DNA from: SHLQ01 sp964445255
GTDB taxonomy: Bacteria; Actinomycetota; Acidimicrobiia; Acidimicrobiales; SHLQ01
DNA: 27,056 bases
NCBI GenBank assembly: GCA_964445255.1
Contig: CAYUKM010000024.1
Coordinates: forward strand, 1-27,056
Reading direction: 5' to 3'
Part shown: positions 6,611-14,420 of the stretch, in pieces
Layout: every line of letters starts with the position of its first letter
How positions within the stretch are numbered: the first letter of the stretch is position 1
Made by a program: the position numbers and the translations under genes
The notes under the pieces: generated by a model
Seen by the model: only the letters and a program-made list of their open reading frames with translations
Database searches by the model: none
What the model was told of the DNA's origin: nothing

Positions 6611-8074
6611 ATGTTGGCCGAACTAGTTGTGGACCTGTCGGATCTTGGCGATTCGATCGGCCACGCGTCTGGGCGCTCCATCTCTACGCTACCGAAGCTC
6701 ACGAGCTTGACTCGAATGTGGAAACGATTGGGTATCGAGGTGACCTCGATCCTTCTCGTCGCACCAGATTTCGTGCCACGTAGTGAAAACAGCCCATCTA
6801 CATTCGAAATTCTTCACACGAGCGCCTGGTGGAAGTCTGAACAAGTATTCCTTGACGACTCTTCCCCATCGGTCTCGCTGGTGCACTACCCGCCTCAGTT
6901 GCGCGGCGGTGCAAGTGACGCTCTGGTGGTTACAACAGCTCTTGCACGCTCCGATGCCCTTGCCCGCGCGCAGGTTGACCGACTCGTCATTGTCATGTCG
7001 AACCGTGCCGGTGTGGCTCCTGCGGTCACCCACGCTCGCGGCGTTCCCGTCATGATCGCTGGAACGATCATCGCTGATCCAGCTATCGCTCATGTCCGCC
7101 TCGACCGCGAGTGGATTCGAACCCTCAATGCCCGTCACTCCTCCATGGATCTCGACGGCGTAGAACTACGGGCCGGTCGCCCATGGCAGCACGACGAAGC
7201 CATTTCGACGCCCTACGGCGGCCTCGAGGGTCGCCTGTCGACGGACTGGTCGGTATCCGGCTTCGCAAAATCGATCGCCTTGTACGACTCCAGTGCGTTC
7301 TCGCTCGGTGGATCAGACGTCGATGAAACCGGACTCGCGCCCGAGCCCGAGGCCCTAGCCACCACCATCGAGCGACTCGGACTGGGCGAACTCGTCCACA
7401 TCGACACCGTCGATGGCAAAGATCCCCATATCGACACCTCATCGGTAGCCACGCTTTATCGGTACGCAGCTGATTATCCAGACCTCGCGATCATCGTCGC
7501 GTCGTCGCGTGAGACGCTCATCGCGGTGACCTCTGACCTTCTCGCTTACTCGATGCCCAACCCACGACGATTCATCCGTTTGTGCGTGTTGCACCGGGAG
7601 ATCACCTTCGACGAGTCGGTCTATGCGAACAACTTCTCTGCATGTCGAATGGTCTTGGAGAAGTCCCAAAGCGAGCTCCTCTTCGACCAAAGCGTCGTGC
7701 CGCAACTTCCTGAAGAACAGCGAGCCGCGCTCACGCTTGTTGGTAACCCCGAAACCATCCGACAAGACGCTGTCGACTGGCGCAGGGAATCCCAACGTCG
7801 TCTTCTCTTGTTGGGAGCTCACGGCCTGTCCGCTGGACCAGCAGACGCGTTGGGCGAGGCGTTCCTCCCGGTCAGCCTCGGTGGGTGCAGCGACTTCGAA
7901 GCCCGCCATCCTCGTCTCCGGCCCGGTGCGATCGTCGAAGGCGTGCGCAGCGCCGACGGGGAGCGTTGGGTGATCGTCTCGGACCCTGTAGAACGCCGAC
8001 GATGGTCGCGCTCAGGCCTACCCGGAGACGATCCAAACACCGACGATTCGATCACCGTGACCCACGCTGCCTAG
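6611..8074 (+). CDS. 487-residue protein, possible degenerate NYN-like domains
   Basis: No family was recognised with certainty. The N-terminal part (1-160) has a strand starting LVVDLSDLGDSI, a helix and LGIEVTSILLVAPDF, then RGGASDALVVTTAL, DRLVIVMSNRAGVAPAV and ARGVPVMIAG. This order resembles a NYN/PIN-like fold, but the SGDxDF strand reads MSNRAG, so the metal site looks lost. A second block (about 217-335) with IALYDSSAFSL and LAIIVASSRETLIAV may repeat the theme. The C-terminal part has a strand-rich stretch (PGAIVEGVRSADGERWVIV). A well-placed GAGGAAG supports ATG 6611. It stands alone between nth and the TauD-like gene. The domain idea is inference. Confidence 0.6.
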   Translation: MLAELVVDLSDLGDSIGHASGRSISTLPKLTSLTRMWKRLGIEVTSILLVAPDFVPRSENSPSTFEILHTSAWWKSEQVFLDDSSPSVSLVHYPPQLRGGASDALVVTTALARSDALARAQVDRLVIVMSNRAGVAPAVTHARGVPVMIAGTIIADPAIAHVRLDREWIRTLNARHSSMDLDGVELRAGRPWQHDEAISTPYGGLEGRLSTDWSVSGFAKSIALYDSSAFSLGGSDVDETGLAPEPEALATTIERLGLGELVHIDTVDGKDPHIDTSSVATLYRYAADYPDLAIIVASSRETLIAVTSDLLAYSMPNPRRFIRLCVLHREITFDESVYANNFSACRMVLEKSQSELLFDQSVVPQLPEEQRAALTLVGNPETIRQDAVDWRRESQRRLLLLGAHGLSAGPADALGEAFLPVSLGGCSDFEARHPRLRPGAIVEGVRSADGERWVIVSDPVERRRWSRSGLPGDDPNTDDSITVTHAA

Positions 8075-8116
8075 CTGCGGTGTGCAGATGATGCCTTTGC
8101 GTGTCAGGCTGAAGTA

Positions 8117-9025
8117 ATGACCTCGTTGGAGATCGTCGCTCTCGACATTGCAGGTGCAGAAGTATTCGGTGCCGATCTATCGAGCCCAATCGGCGGTGAG
8201 GCCGACCAGATCAACGCGGCGTTCGCATCCTTTGGGCTTCTCATTTTCCGAGACCAAGTACTCGATGAGCAAGACCTGATCCGGCTCGCCTCGACCTTTG
8301 GCGGCGCAGGGTCGCCAGCTGGACCTGCCCTCCTTGGGCAGTGGCACGCGGGCGATACGGGGCGCACGGTCCCCATGACCGGCTCCATCACCGCGCTACG
8401 CGGCCGTGAGCCTGTGCCCGATATCCGCTTCGCGTCGACGTACGTGGCGTTCGACTATCTGGCGTCGTCGACGCGAAAGGCCCTCGAAGGTTTGTTTGCT
8501 CTGCACGCCACCAGTGACGGCTCGAAGACGTTCCGGCATCCGGTGGTGATTCGACATCCGCTATCGGGTCGAAAGACGCTGTTCGTTAACCCAGCCACGA
8601 CGGTGGGAATTGAAGGCATGAGCGACGAGGCCTCGCTTCCGCTGCTCAACCAACTCTTCGAGCACGGCCAAAGTCCCCAGTGTGTTGCGACCGTTGAATG
8701 GGAGCCAGGAACGGTCGTGTTGTGGGACAGTCGGGCACTGTGGCGTTGGGAGTCTCCAGAGACCAACGCCGACCGATTCGTGACGGTAGAGATAGCGGGA
8801 ACGACTCTCCATGCGGCCGTCCGACAGGATCCGGCCGATCCAAGTCTGGTCCAGCGAGCGGGAGCTACACTCGCCGGTGGCATTATCACCGCGGCGATGA
8901 CCGGGATTGCGGAGGTCATTGAACCGGAGCGCATACGTCCCGACGTTGAGATCGTGGCTGAAGCACCCGACCGTGAGCCCCTCGATGAGGACCTCGATTT
9001 CGGCGGTCTTCCACCGCTCGAATAG
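8117..9025 (+). CDS. TauD/TfdA-family protein lacking the iron ligands (probable pseudoenzyme)
   Basis: Over about 230 residues this 302-residue protein follows the TauD layout: FGLLIFRDQVLDEQDL near 39-54, the WH element at 76-77, RHPVVIRHPLSGRKTLFVN at 140-158, and EWEPGTVVLWDSRALW at 194-209. Family members use a His-x-Asp...His triad to hold Fe(II) and arginines to hold 2-oxoglutarate. Here the first His is kept (His77), but the Asp position is Gly79, the distal His position after WDSR is Arg210, and the second arginine position is Glu225 (Arg220 is kept). Dioxygenase activity is therefore doubtful. A C-terminal extension (about 235-302) ends in an acidic tail. It may be a binding or structural protein. 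Confidence 0.8.
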   Translation: MTSLEIVALDIAGAEVFGADLSSPIGGEADQINAAFASFGLLIFRDQVLDEQDLIRLASTFGGAGSPAGPALLGQWHAGDTGRTVPMTGSITALRGREPVPDIRFASTYVAFDYLASSTRKALEGLFALHATSDGSKTFRHPVVIRHPLSGRKTLFVNPATTVGIEGMSDEASLPLLNQLFEHGQSPQCVATVEWEPGTVVLWDSRALWRWESPETNADRFVTVEIAGTTLHAAVRQDPADPSLVQRAGATLAGGIITAAMTGIAEVIEPERIRPDVEIVAEAPDREPLDEDLDFGGLPPLE

Positions 9026-9048
9026 GCCCGGATACTTCCGCAGGCCAA

Positions 9049-10071
9049 TTACCAGATCGGACGTAGAGCGGTCGCGACCACCGATGTATCGAGGTTCCTC
9101 ATCTCTTGCATCAACCGCATGAAGAGGTCCTGATCATCCACGCTCAAATCTGCGGTCAGCGCGTGCTCAAGATCCTTTCGTGCCGATAGCGACTCGAGAT
9201 GGGAGCCATTCGGCTGCATAGCGACAACGTCGATCTCCACTCGTCCAGCTTCGCCGAGCGACCCCGTGACCGCTGCATTGTGAGGCACGAAGATCTGGAC
9301 GCTGCCAGAGTCGTCGGCAAAGGTTCCGACGCAGCCATCGAGGGGGCCGCCGCCGACATCGAAGGTGAAGCGTCCCTGCATCGTGGCCGACACCGATTCG
9401 CTGTCCTGTCGCTCGCGCTGAAGGGTTGCGACGGAATGGGTTGCTCCGCGCAGTTCGAAATGGTCATGGCCAAGCCCCTCGGCCAACTGCCAGTGCGCTG
9501 GGAACTGGCTTCGGTCGACCGCTTCGAAACGACGAGGCGTCTCCGCTCCCACCGTTTGGTTGAGCTGGCGACGAACCAGGGCCTCGAAATTGCGAGCGTG
9601 CAGGCCCCCTTGACGGTCATCGATGATGTCGCGATCAAACGCAACGCTCATCAGGTCGAAGAGTTCTGAAACGCCAAACGCCCACAGACTCGCTTCACTC
9701 TCATCGTGATAGGTGTGGAAGACCCGTCCACCAGGGTGATCCTTCGTGGCGAGCTCAACCCACACCCGAGAGTGGGTCCAGTCGGCGAACGGAAATAGGA
9801 CCCGTGGCGCCGGAGGACAATCGAGAAAACGCCGCTCCTTGGCCTCCTGCAACGGGATGAAACCGTGCAGAGCTGGCCGGACGACCGTGCTCGGGTCGTA
9901 GGTCAGCCAGAACGTTCGGAGTTCGGCAGGCAATTCCAATGGGGCGATTACACGCTCGATCTCGCTGACGAGTCGCGCTGCCCGGGCGCGCCGACGCCAC
10001 GGGGAAACCCGAATTCCGTATGGGCGTGCAGAATCGTTGAAGCGTTCGATGGCTTCGTGGAGCAAGATCAT
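9049..10071 (-). CDS. SUKH/SMI1-KNR4-like protein with a C-terminal beta domain
   Basis: From ATG 10071 the protein has 340 residues (GTG 10074 adds one). The N-terminal half shows a SUKH-like pattern: APLELPAELRTFWLTYDPS (about 43-61), GFIPLQEAKERR, then LFPFADWTHSRVWVEL, GGRVFHTYHDES and a closing helix FGVSELFDLM. SUKH proteins often act as immunity or partner-binding modules. The C-terminal part (about 205-310) is beta-rich (MQGRFTFDVGGGPLDG, SVQIFVPHNAAVTG, RVEIDVVAM) and could be a small barrel. No toxin gene is nearby, so an immunity role is not supported by context. It converges on the TauD-like gene with 23 bases between. The domain call is moderate. Confidence 0.55.
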   Translation of the reverse strand: MILLHEAIERFNDSARPYGIRVSPWRRRARAARLVSEIERVIAPLELPAELRTFWLTYDPSTVVRPALHGFIPLQEAKERRFLDCPPAPRVLFPFADWTHSRVWVELATKDHPGGRVFHTYHDESEASLWAFGVSELFDLMSVAFDRDIIDDRQGGLHARNFEALVRRQLNQTVGAETPRRFEAVDRSQFPAHWQLAEGLGHDHFELRGATHSVATLQRERQDSESVSATMQGRFTFDVGGGPLDGCVGTFADDSGSVQIFVPHNAAVTGSLGEAGRVEIDVVAMQPNGSHLESLSARKDLEHALTADLSVDDQDLFMRLMQEMRNLDTSVVATALRPIW

Positions 10072-10195
10072 CACTGAGGGGTTCGGCGCGCAAGACGCAC
10101 GCCTTTATCACTCTTCGCGTTGATTTCGGCCTACATTCAACCCCGAGCGGCTTTTGGCCGAACAATCTGTAAGGATGGGATCAAAATTAGGTTCG

Positions 10196-10202
10196 AAAGG
10201 AC
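10196..10202 (+). promoter_or_regulatory. Ribosome binding site of the 10209 gene
   Basis: GAAAGGA six bases before ATG 10209 is a fair Shine-Dalgarno sequence and supports this start for the small membrane protein. Confidence 0.5.
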
Positions 10203-10208
10203 ACACCC

Positions 10209-10649
10209 ATGGATGCTCGCCACCTCACTGATGTAACAATCGATCGCACTGAACTGCGAGAGATTCCACGTCGCCAATGGGAAGCAGCGGCACCCTCGCG
10301 AATCCTCCACGGCGGACTCGCTCTGGCATGGGGTTTCTTCCTTTGGACCATCGGGCTGTTCTCCAGCCCGGATCCAGATGCGGCGGTTCCCGCATTCTCC
10401 TTCGTCGAAGAAGTCCTCATGTTGGCGCTTCTGGGAACGATCGTGGTTGTTCTGGCCACCATGGGCCTTGCGGTGATGAACCACCGGTCAACCGCTCGCC
10501 TCTCCACGCTCTGCTCGGTGACGATGGTCGCTATTGGAACGACATGCGGTTTCGCTGGCCACACGATCTCGTCGTGGGGCCCCTCTGTTGCCATCGCTGG
10601 AGCGATCGGCATGGCGAGCATCGCAATTCTCGGCCGCCGAGCTAGCTAA
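10209..10649 (+). CDS. Small four-helix membrane protein, unknown function
   Basis: The 146-residue protein starts with a charged cytosolic segment (about 1-30) followed by four hydrophobic stretches near 33-52, 66-90, 98-119 and 126-141. No motif was recognised. It is preceded by a GAAAGGA ribosome site and a moderately AT-rich upstream stretch, so it likely has its own promoter. Its TAA shares four bases with the stop of the convergent gene on the other strand. Confidence 0.75.
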   Translation: MDARHLTDVTIDRTELREIPRRQWEAAAPSRILHGGLALAWGFFLWTIGLFSSPDPDAAVPAFSFVEEVLMLALLGTIVVVLATMGLAVMNHRSTARLSTLCSVTMVAIGTTCGFAGHTISSWGPSVAIAGAIGMASIAILGRRAS

Positions 10650-11065
10650 TTCGAGCGAGGGCTAGCAGCCTGAGCTTCAGCGCGAGCCTCGAAGAAGGAA
10701 TCCCAACCCCAGCGCACCGCTGGCATGATCACCACCGCGGGCGAAAACGCAACAATCGAGACGCCGAGCCAGACCAGGTGCGGCGCCTCGTCAATGCTTC
10801 GACCCGGGTCACCGTAGATGATCCAGGTGAGCACAAAATAGGCGGCTGCGAGCCCCAGGGCTGTCCCGGCGCGTTCGATCCACGGACCCTCCGAAGCCAG
10901 ACAAGAAACGCCGAGTAGCAGAACGATAAACAGGACGATCGCTACTACGTTCCCGGTGGTGTCGATAACGCTGCTATCGCCGTCATAGTGAATCGCTACT
11001 TGGAACGCGCCGACGGCTGCAACTGGCAACAACAGGGTTGCGAACGCGAGGCGGATTAGGCGCAT
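10646..11065 (-). CDS. Small four-helix membrane protein, unknown function
   Basis: The 139-residue protein has an N-terminal hydrophobic helix (LIRLAFATLLLPVAAVGAF) and three more near 38-57, 68-86 and 96-115, ending in a charged tail with FFEARAEAQAASPRSN. No family was recognised. It converges on the four-helix protein at 10209, the two stop codons overlapping in CTAA. ATG 11065 has no clear ribosome site. A functional link between the two membrane proteins is possible but shown only by position. Confidence 0.7.
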   Translation of the reverse strand: MRLIRLAFATLLLPVAAVGAFQVAIHYDGDSSVIDTTGNVVAIVLFIVLLLGVSCLASEGPWIERAGTALGLAAAYFVLTWIIYGDPGRSIDEAPHLVWLGVSIVAFSPAVVIMPAVRWGWDSFFEARAEAQAASPRSN

Positions 11066-11348
11066 AGCTCCACGCTGTCAGTAGAAGGCGGGAACTAGCC
11101 AGGGTCAGCGGGACCAGCTTTGCATGGTCCGTTCTGCCAGCTCCCACGGAAATGGGCCAGACGTATCAGGCGCGAGCTGCGGAGCGGTTCTACCTTGGCT
11201 TCTTGTCGACGGATATGACGCTCGACACATCTCGGGGGAAATAAACGGGGGAAACTACGCCCTCATCGCCTCTTCCTTGTAGGGGCGGTGAGGGCAAGGT
11301 CGCGCTGGGGTGCACCTCACCGACTGCCACACATGTCAATGTGGGTTC
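11066..11348. other. Intergenic region between divergent genes
   Basis: These 283 bases separate the - strand membrane protein from the + strand M15 lipoprotein. Apart from the 12-bp palindrome at 11259-11295 they hold no convincing gene; promoters for both neighbours must lie here but no clear box stands out. Confidence 0.5.
11259..11295. repeat. Palindromic (REP-like) intergenic element
   Basis: GCCCTCATCGCC at 11259-11270 pairs with GGCGGTGAGGGC at 11284-11295 (12 bp, one G-T wobble) around a 13-base loop, TCTTCCTTGTAGG. The shape and the CTTGTAGGGGCGGTGAGG wording resemble the dispersed palindromes found between genes in many GC-rich genomes. Only one copy is present here, so repetition is inferred; it could also act as a terminator or attenuator. 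Confidence 0.45.
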
Positions 11349-12290
11349 ATGTTGCGCTCCCGTTTGTGCCACGGGGCCGTGGTAATCGTCGTCGCGCTTG
11401 CCGCCGGGGCTTGCAGTATCGCGGAGCCGACCACCGCCGCTCCTGCCGCTCTGCCGTTTGAATCGACTGGGGCACCAACGACGAGTGAGGTACCCATCAC
11501 CACGACGTCGACAACGACTACCACCGTTACTCCAACAAGCACGACCAATACCACTGAACCACCACCGGAGGTGGAAACTCGGCCCCTTGGCCAACCAGCC
11601 CCCGAATGGCTCGGCACTCAAGAACTCCCCTTGCGACCTGACGGACTCGGCGTAGCGGCGTCAACCCCTCCGGAGCTTGCTGACCGCCAACTGTGGACCG
11701 TCGACCACCTTCCCCCGCCAGCCGATTCAGCGTTCGAGTCATCGCTCGTTAGCCCACCGCCAACCGACGTTCTTGAGCGATCGACCTGGCGGGCGGAGTG
11801 TCCCGTGACCGTCGAAGAGTTGGCGTATGGCCAGGTCAGCTTTTACGGCTTCGACGGCTTGTTTCACACGGGCGAGTTCATCGTGCACCGAGACTTCGGT
11901 GAGGGGGTCGTCGACATCTTTCGCACGCTCCACGAGACTCGCTTCCCGATCGAAGAGATGCGTGTGAGCACACTGGCCGATCTCGATGCGCTCCGGACGG
12001 GCGATTCGAACAACACGTCAAGCTTCGTGTGCCGCAATGCGGTCGGCTCTTCGCGCTGGTCTCGTCATGCCCATGGCGGTGCGATCGATATCAACCCGTT
12101 CCACAACCCGTTCCGTCGTGGGGACCTCGTGCTTCCCGAACTCGCCTCGGCCTACCTGGATCGCACGAACGAACGACCGGGCATGGTTACCCCTGAAGTG
12201 GTCGCGCTATTCAGTGGGATCGGCTGGGGCTGGGGCGGCAACTGGCGCTCGGTCGATGACTGGATGCACTTCAGCGATACCGGCAATTAA
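11349..12290 (+). CDS. Lipoprotein-type M15 family peptidase (D-Ala-D-Ala carboxypeptidase-like)
   Basis: From ATG 11349 the protein has 313 residues. It starts with a hydrophobic signal segment and a possible lipobox (LAAGAC, Cys22), then a Thr/Pro-rich linker (about 40-75) that could span the wall, and a catalytic domain. The zinc signature SRHAHGGAID gives His240 and Asp247 of the SxHxxGxAxD motif, and DWMHF gives the third ligand His307. Members of M15 cut peptidoglycan stem peptides. GTG 11310 is an in-frame alternative that would put 13 extra residues before the signal segment, so it is less likely. The stop overlaps the convergent TSUP gene in TTAA. Confidence 0.85.
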   Translation: MLRSRLCHGAVVIVVALAAGACSIAEPTTAAPAALPFESTGAPTTSEVPITTTSTTTTTVTPTSTTNTTEPPPEVETRPLGQPAPEWLGTQELPLRPDGLGVAASTPPELADRQLWTVDHLPPPADSAFESSLVSPPPTDVLERSTWRAECPVTVEELAYGQVSFYGFDGLFHTGEFIVHRDFGEGVVDIFRTLHETRFPIEEMRVSTLADLDALRTGDSNNTSSFVCRNAVGSSRWSRHAHGGAIDINPFHNPFRRGDLVLPELASAYLDRTNERPGMVTPEVVALFSGIGWGWGGNWRSVDDWMHFSDTGN

Positions 12291-13444
12291 GCGGTGGCGT
12301 CATTCATGATCCAGTTGGAGAGGCGATCGAGACGGGTGACCGCCCACCAAACAACGACCAGACCGACGAGCGCGTACCCGAGGAGCACGAAGTCGGTACG
12401 CAACTGGTCGAGGAAGATCGCTGTGGTGAGCACCTCAAGGAGGGCCATGGCTCCGACAAAGGCGATCACTATCCGTTCCGATACCCGCGCGGCCAACCAG
12501 GCCCCGAGCGGCGCACCCCACACAACGATGGGTGCTGCAGCGAGCCAGATGCCGAAGAGATCGAACCGCGATGCGGCTTCGGGCCCGAAGGGTACGTCTG
12601 CCACCGACACGACGTTGCCTTCCGATAGGCCGATGTTGAGTTGGCCATGCAGCAGGCCAAGGATCGCGAGGCCAAGGGTGCTCACCGTGGCCATGGCAAC
12701 GATCGACGTCGGGATCGCCACCTTCGGCGTGACGCCAGCGACGAGCACGATGAACACGAACAACATGACGTCGGTGCCAGAACCTGCGAGCGAGGAGAAG
12801 AGGCCGCCGACCAAGGCAAAGGCCAACATGACCACCGTTGGGCGCGGCCCCCAGTTGGGAACGACCTCATGCTTTGCTGTCTGCCTGGCCGAGATCCGCA
12901 CGATGAGCGCGACGGCGAAGATGATGAGCGTGAAGGAGACCTTCACGTACGCCGAATCCAGTCGGGAGTCCCAGAACGGCGTCGATGGATCCCCGAGCGC
13001 GAACAGGCCGACGTAGAAGCCCACGATTCCACCGGCGACGCCGAGTTCGTAGGCCTTCCAGTCAATCTTTCTTCCCGACAACAGGATCGAACCCGAAGCC
13101 ATGACCATTCCGGTGGCTTGGATCACGAGCGAGAACGACCGCGCCACTGATGCGGGGATCGTAAGGACTTTGGTAAAGACGGGAAAGGCGACCGCTCCCC
13201 CACCCTGGGGTGTGGAGCCGGCGACGAAACTGCCGACGACCATCGTGAGGGCCGCTCGCCAGTTGTCGGCGACTCGATCCAGGTGGCCAGCGAGCAGCAC
13301 GAATATGAGCCAGCCGACGGTGAAGAATGCAGGTAATCCCCATACGAGTGCTCGGCGCAAAGGGGAATGCGAGCTGGGCCCAGCGTCGTTCGCGACACCC
13401 TCACTCGCTGCGGGGGGCTGCCCCGCCTCCACTGCCTTTACCAC
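12287..13444 (-). CDS. TSUP (TauE/SafE) family membrane transporter
   Basis: The 385-residue protein has about eight or more transmembrane helices and the TSUP pattern of two half repeats: GSFVAGSTPQGGGAVAFPVFTK (about 71-92) in the first half and ALVGGLFSSLAGSGTDVMLFV in the second. Members export sulfite, sulfoacetate, taurine-derived sulfonates or other organic anions; the substrate is not readable here. The hydrophilic N-terminus (about 30 residues) is cytosolic. GTG 13444 is used; TAGGGT lies ten bases upstream. A sulfur link with the sulfotransferase or the TauD-like protein is tempting, but they lie 4-9 kb apart. Confidence 0.85.
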   Translation of the reverse strand: MVKAVEAGQPPAASEGVANDAGPSSHSPLRRALVWGLPAFFTVGWLIFVLLAGHLDRVADNWRAALTMVVGSFVAGSTPQGGGAVAFPVFTKVLTIPASVARSFSLVIQATGMVMASGSILLSGRKIDWKAYELGVAGGIVGFYVGLFALGDPSTPFWDSRLDSAYVKVSFTLIIFAVALIVRISARQTAKHEVVPNWGPRPTVVMLAFALVGGLFSSLAGSGTDVMLFVFIVLVAGVTPKVAIPTSIVAMATVSTLGLAILGLLHGQLNIGLSEGNVVSVADVPFGPEAASRFDLFGIWLAAAPIVVWGAPLGAWLAARVSERIVIAFVGAMALLEVLTTAIFLDQLRTDFVLLGYALVGLVVVWWAVTRLDRLSNWIMNDATA

Positions 13445-13492
13445 GGTGAGCTAAACCCTATTGCTGTTAGGCCCGATTCCCGTCAATTTGTT

Positions 13493-13592
13493 NNNNNNNN
13501 NNNNNNNNNNNNNNNNNNNNNNNNNNNNNNNNNNNNNNNNNNNNNNNNNNNNNNNNNNNNNNNNNNNNNNNNNNNNNNNNNNNNNNNNNNNN
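13493..13592. other. Assembly gap (100 N)
   Basis: Exactly 100 N mark a scaffold join of unknown true length. The 48 bases before it (13445-13492) are upstream of the TSUP gene and hold its promoter region; the sequence after it is inside a gene. Confidence 0.99.
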
Positions 13593-13779
13593 GAAACTAC
13601 CTGTGTCGGGCGCGATATTGGTCGTCAGTACCCGCGAGGCATACGTCCAGGACACCAACTTCTGTGATGTCCTGCAGGACCTTCTCCAGACCGGCGTGCT
13701 CCGTCTCCTGGTGCGTGAGGCGAACGCGCCGTACACGATGGACAGCAACGGCGACTACTGGGCGTTCGAAGTCAGCTGA
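13593..13779 (+). CDS. 3' end of an unidentified CDS cut by the assembly gap
   Basis: Reading from 13594, 61 codons run to TGA at 13777-13779 (starting KLPVSGAILVVSTREAYV and ending MDSNGDYWAFEVS). The frame has balanced composition and GC-rich third positions, whereas the other two forward frames read as Arg/Ser/Thr-rich shadows. The fragment has a hydrophobic strand, a helix (FCDVLQDLLQTGVLRLLV) and an aromatic end. No family was recognised. Its last eight bases overlap the convergent kinase gene. The start lies in the gap. Confidence 0.65.
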
Positions 13780-14383
13780 GGGTCAGATCTGCGCTGAGCG
13801 ACTCGCGGCTAACCAAGCGGGCGTTCGGAATGTCGTTGCCCCACGCTCGCCTTTGAGCGGTTTCTGAGTCGAAGCCGAGGTCGGTCCAGCGTTGCAGGAT
13901 GCGCGATTCAATGACCGCTTCGCCCACGTCGAGCATCACGGTGAGATCGAATAGAGCTCGGAGGTCACGCCACTGCGGTCGATCCAACAACAGCCAGTTC
14001 CCTTCGGTAATCACGACGGTCGCTGAGGCGGGAAGAATCTCGGCTGCATTTCGAGTCAGCTCCAGCGAACGATCGAATACGGGAACAGCGATATCGCCGT
14101 CGGACTCGTTGCGAACCCGTTCGATGAGGGCTCGGTAGCCAGCCACGTCGAACGTGTGCGGAGCGCCCTTACGCGAGCGGTCACCGCGTTCGTTGAGAAT
14201 CCCATCGTCCAGGTGGAACGCGTCGAGCCCGATGATCCCACCACGTTCGCCGAGGCGGTCAGACAGTTCGGTGGCGAGGGTCGACTTTCCGGCCGCCGGT
14301 GGTCCAGCGATGGCAACGATCGTCCGAACGCCGGGGCGTCCGGCCGGCATGGCCGTCAAGATCCGTTCGACAAAATCACTCAC
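13772..14383 (-). CDS. P-loop kinase of the uridine kinase/pantothenate kinase-like superfamily
   Basis: The 203-residue protein has a Walker A motif AGPPAAGKST (26-35), the GLDAFHLDDGIL segment (52-63) with the substrate-side Asp, RKGAPHTFDVAGY (71-83), and the EGNWLLLD strand (127-134). The pattern (P-loop, then D-x-F-H-x-D-D, then KGAPxTFD) is typical of the nucleoside/fructose kinase-like family that includes YFH7 and FrcK. It should phosphorylate a small metabolite with ATP, but the substrate cannot be assigned. GTG 14383 is the start. It is followed upstream by a separate alpha/beta hydrolase gene on the same strand with about 37 bases between, so they may be co-transcribed. Confidence 0.82.
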   Translation of the reverse strand: MSDFVERILTAMPAGRPGVRTIVAIAGPPAAGKSTLATELSDRLGERGGIIGLDAFHLDDGILNERGDRSRKGAPHTFDVAGYRALIERVRNESDGDIAVPVFDRSLELTRNAAEILPASATVVITEGNWLLLDRPQWRDLRALFDLTVMLDVGEAVIESRILQRWTDLGFDSETAQRRAWGNDIPNARLVSRESLSADLTLS

Positions 14384-14420
14384 CGGACTATCTCACCACA
14401 CCGGTCGCCCAGCGCCGAAG

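Noticed and set aside
12294..13016. Open frame of 240 codons on the + strand opposite the TSUP gene
   Set aside because: Its composition is a Ser/Thr/Arg/Pro-rich shadow, whereas the - strand frame has TSUP motifs and membrane helices.
4055..13444. One sulfur-metabolism island joining the sulfotransferase, TauD-like protein and TSUP exporter
   Set aside because: The three genes are separated by several unrelated genes on both strands, the TauD-like protein appears inactive, and TSUP substrates are diverse.
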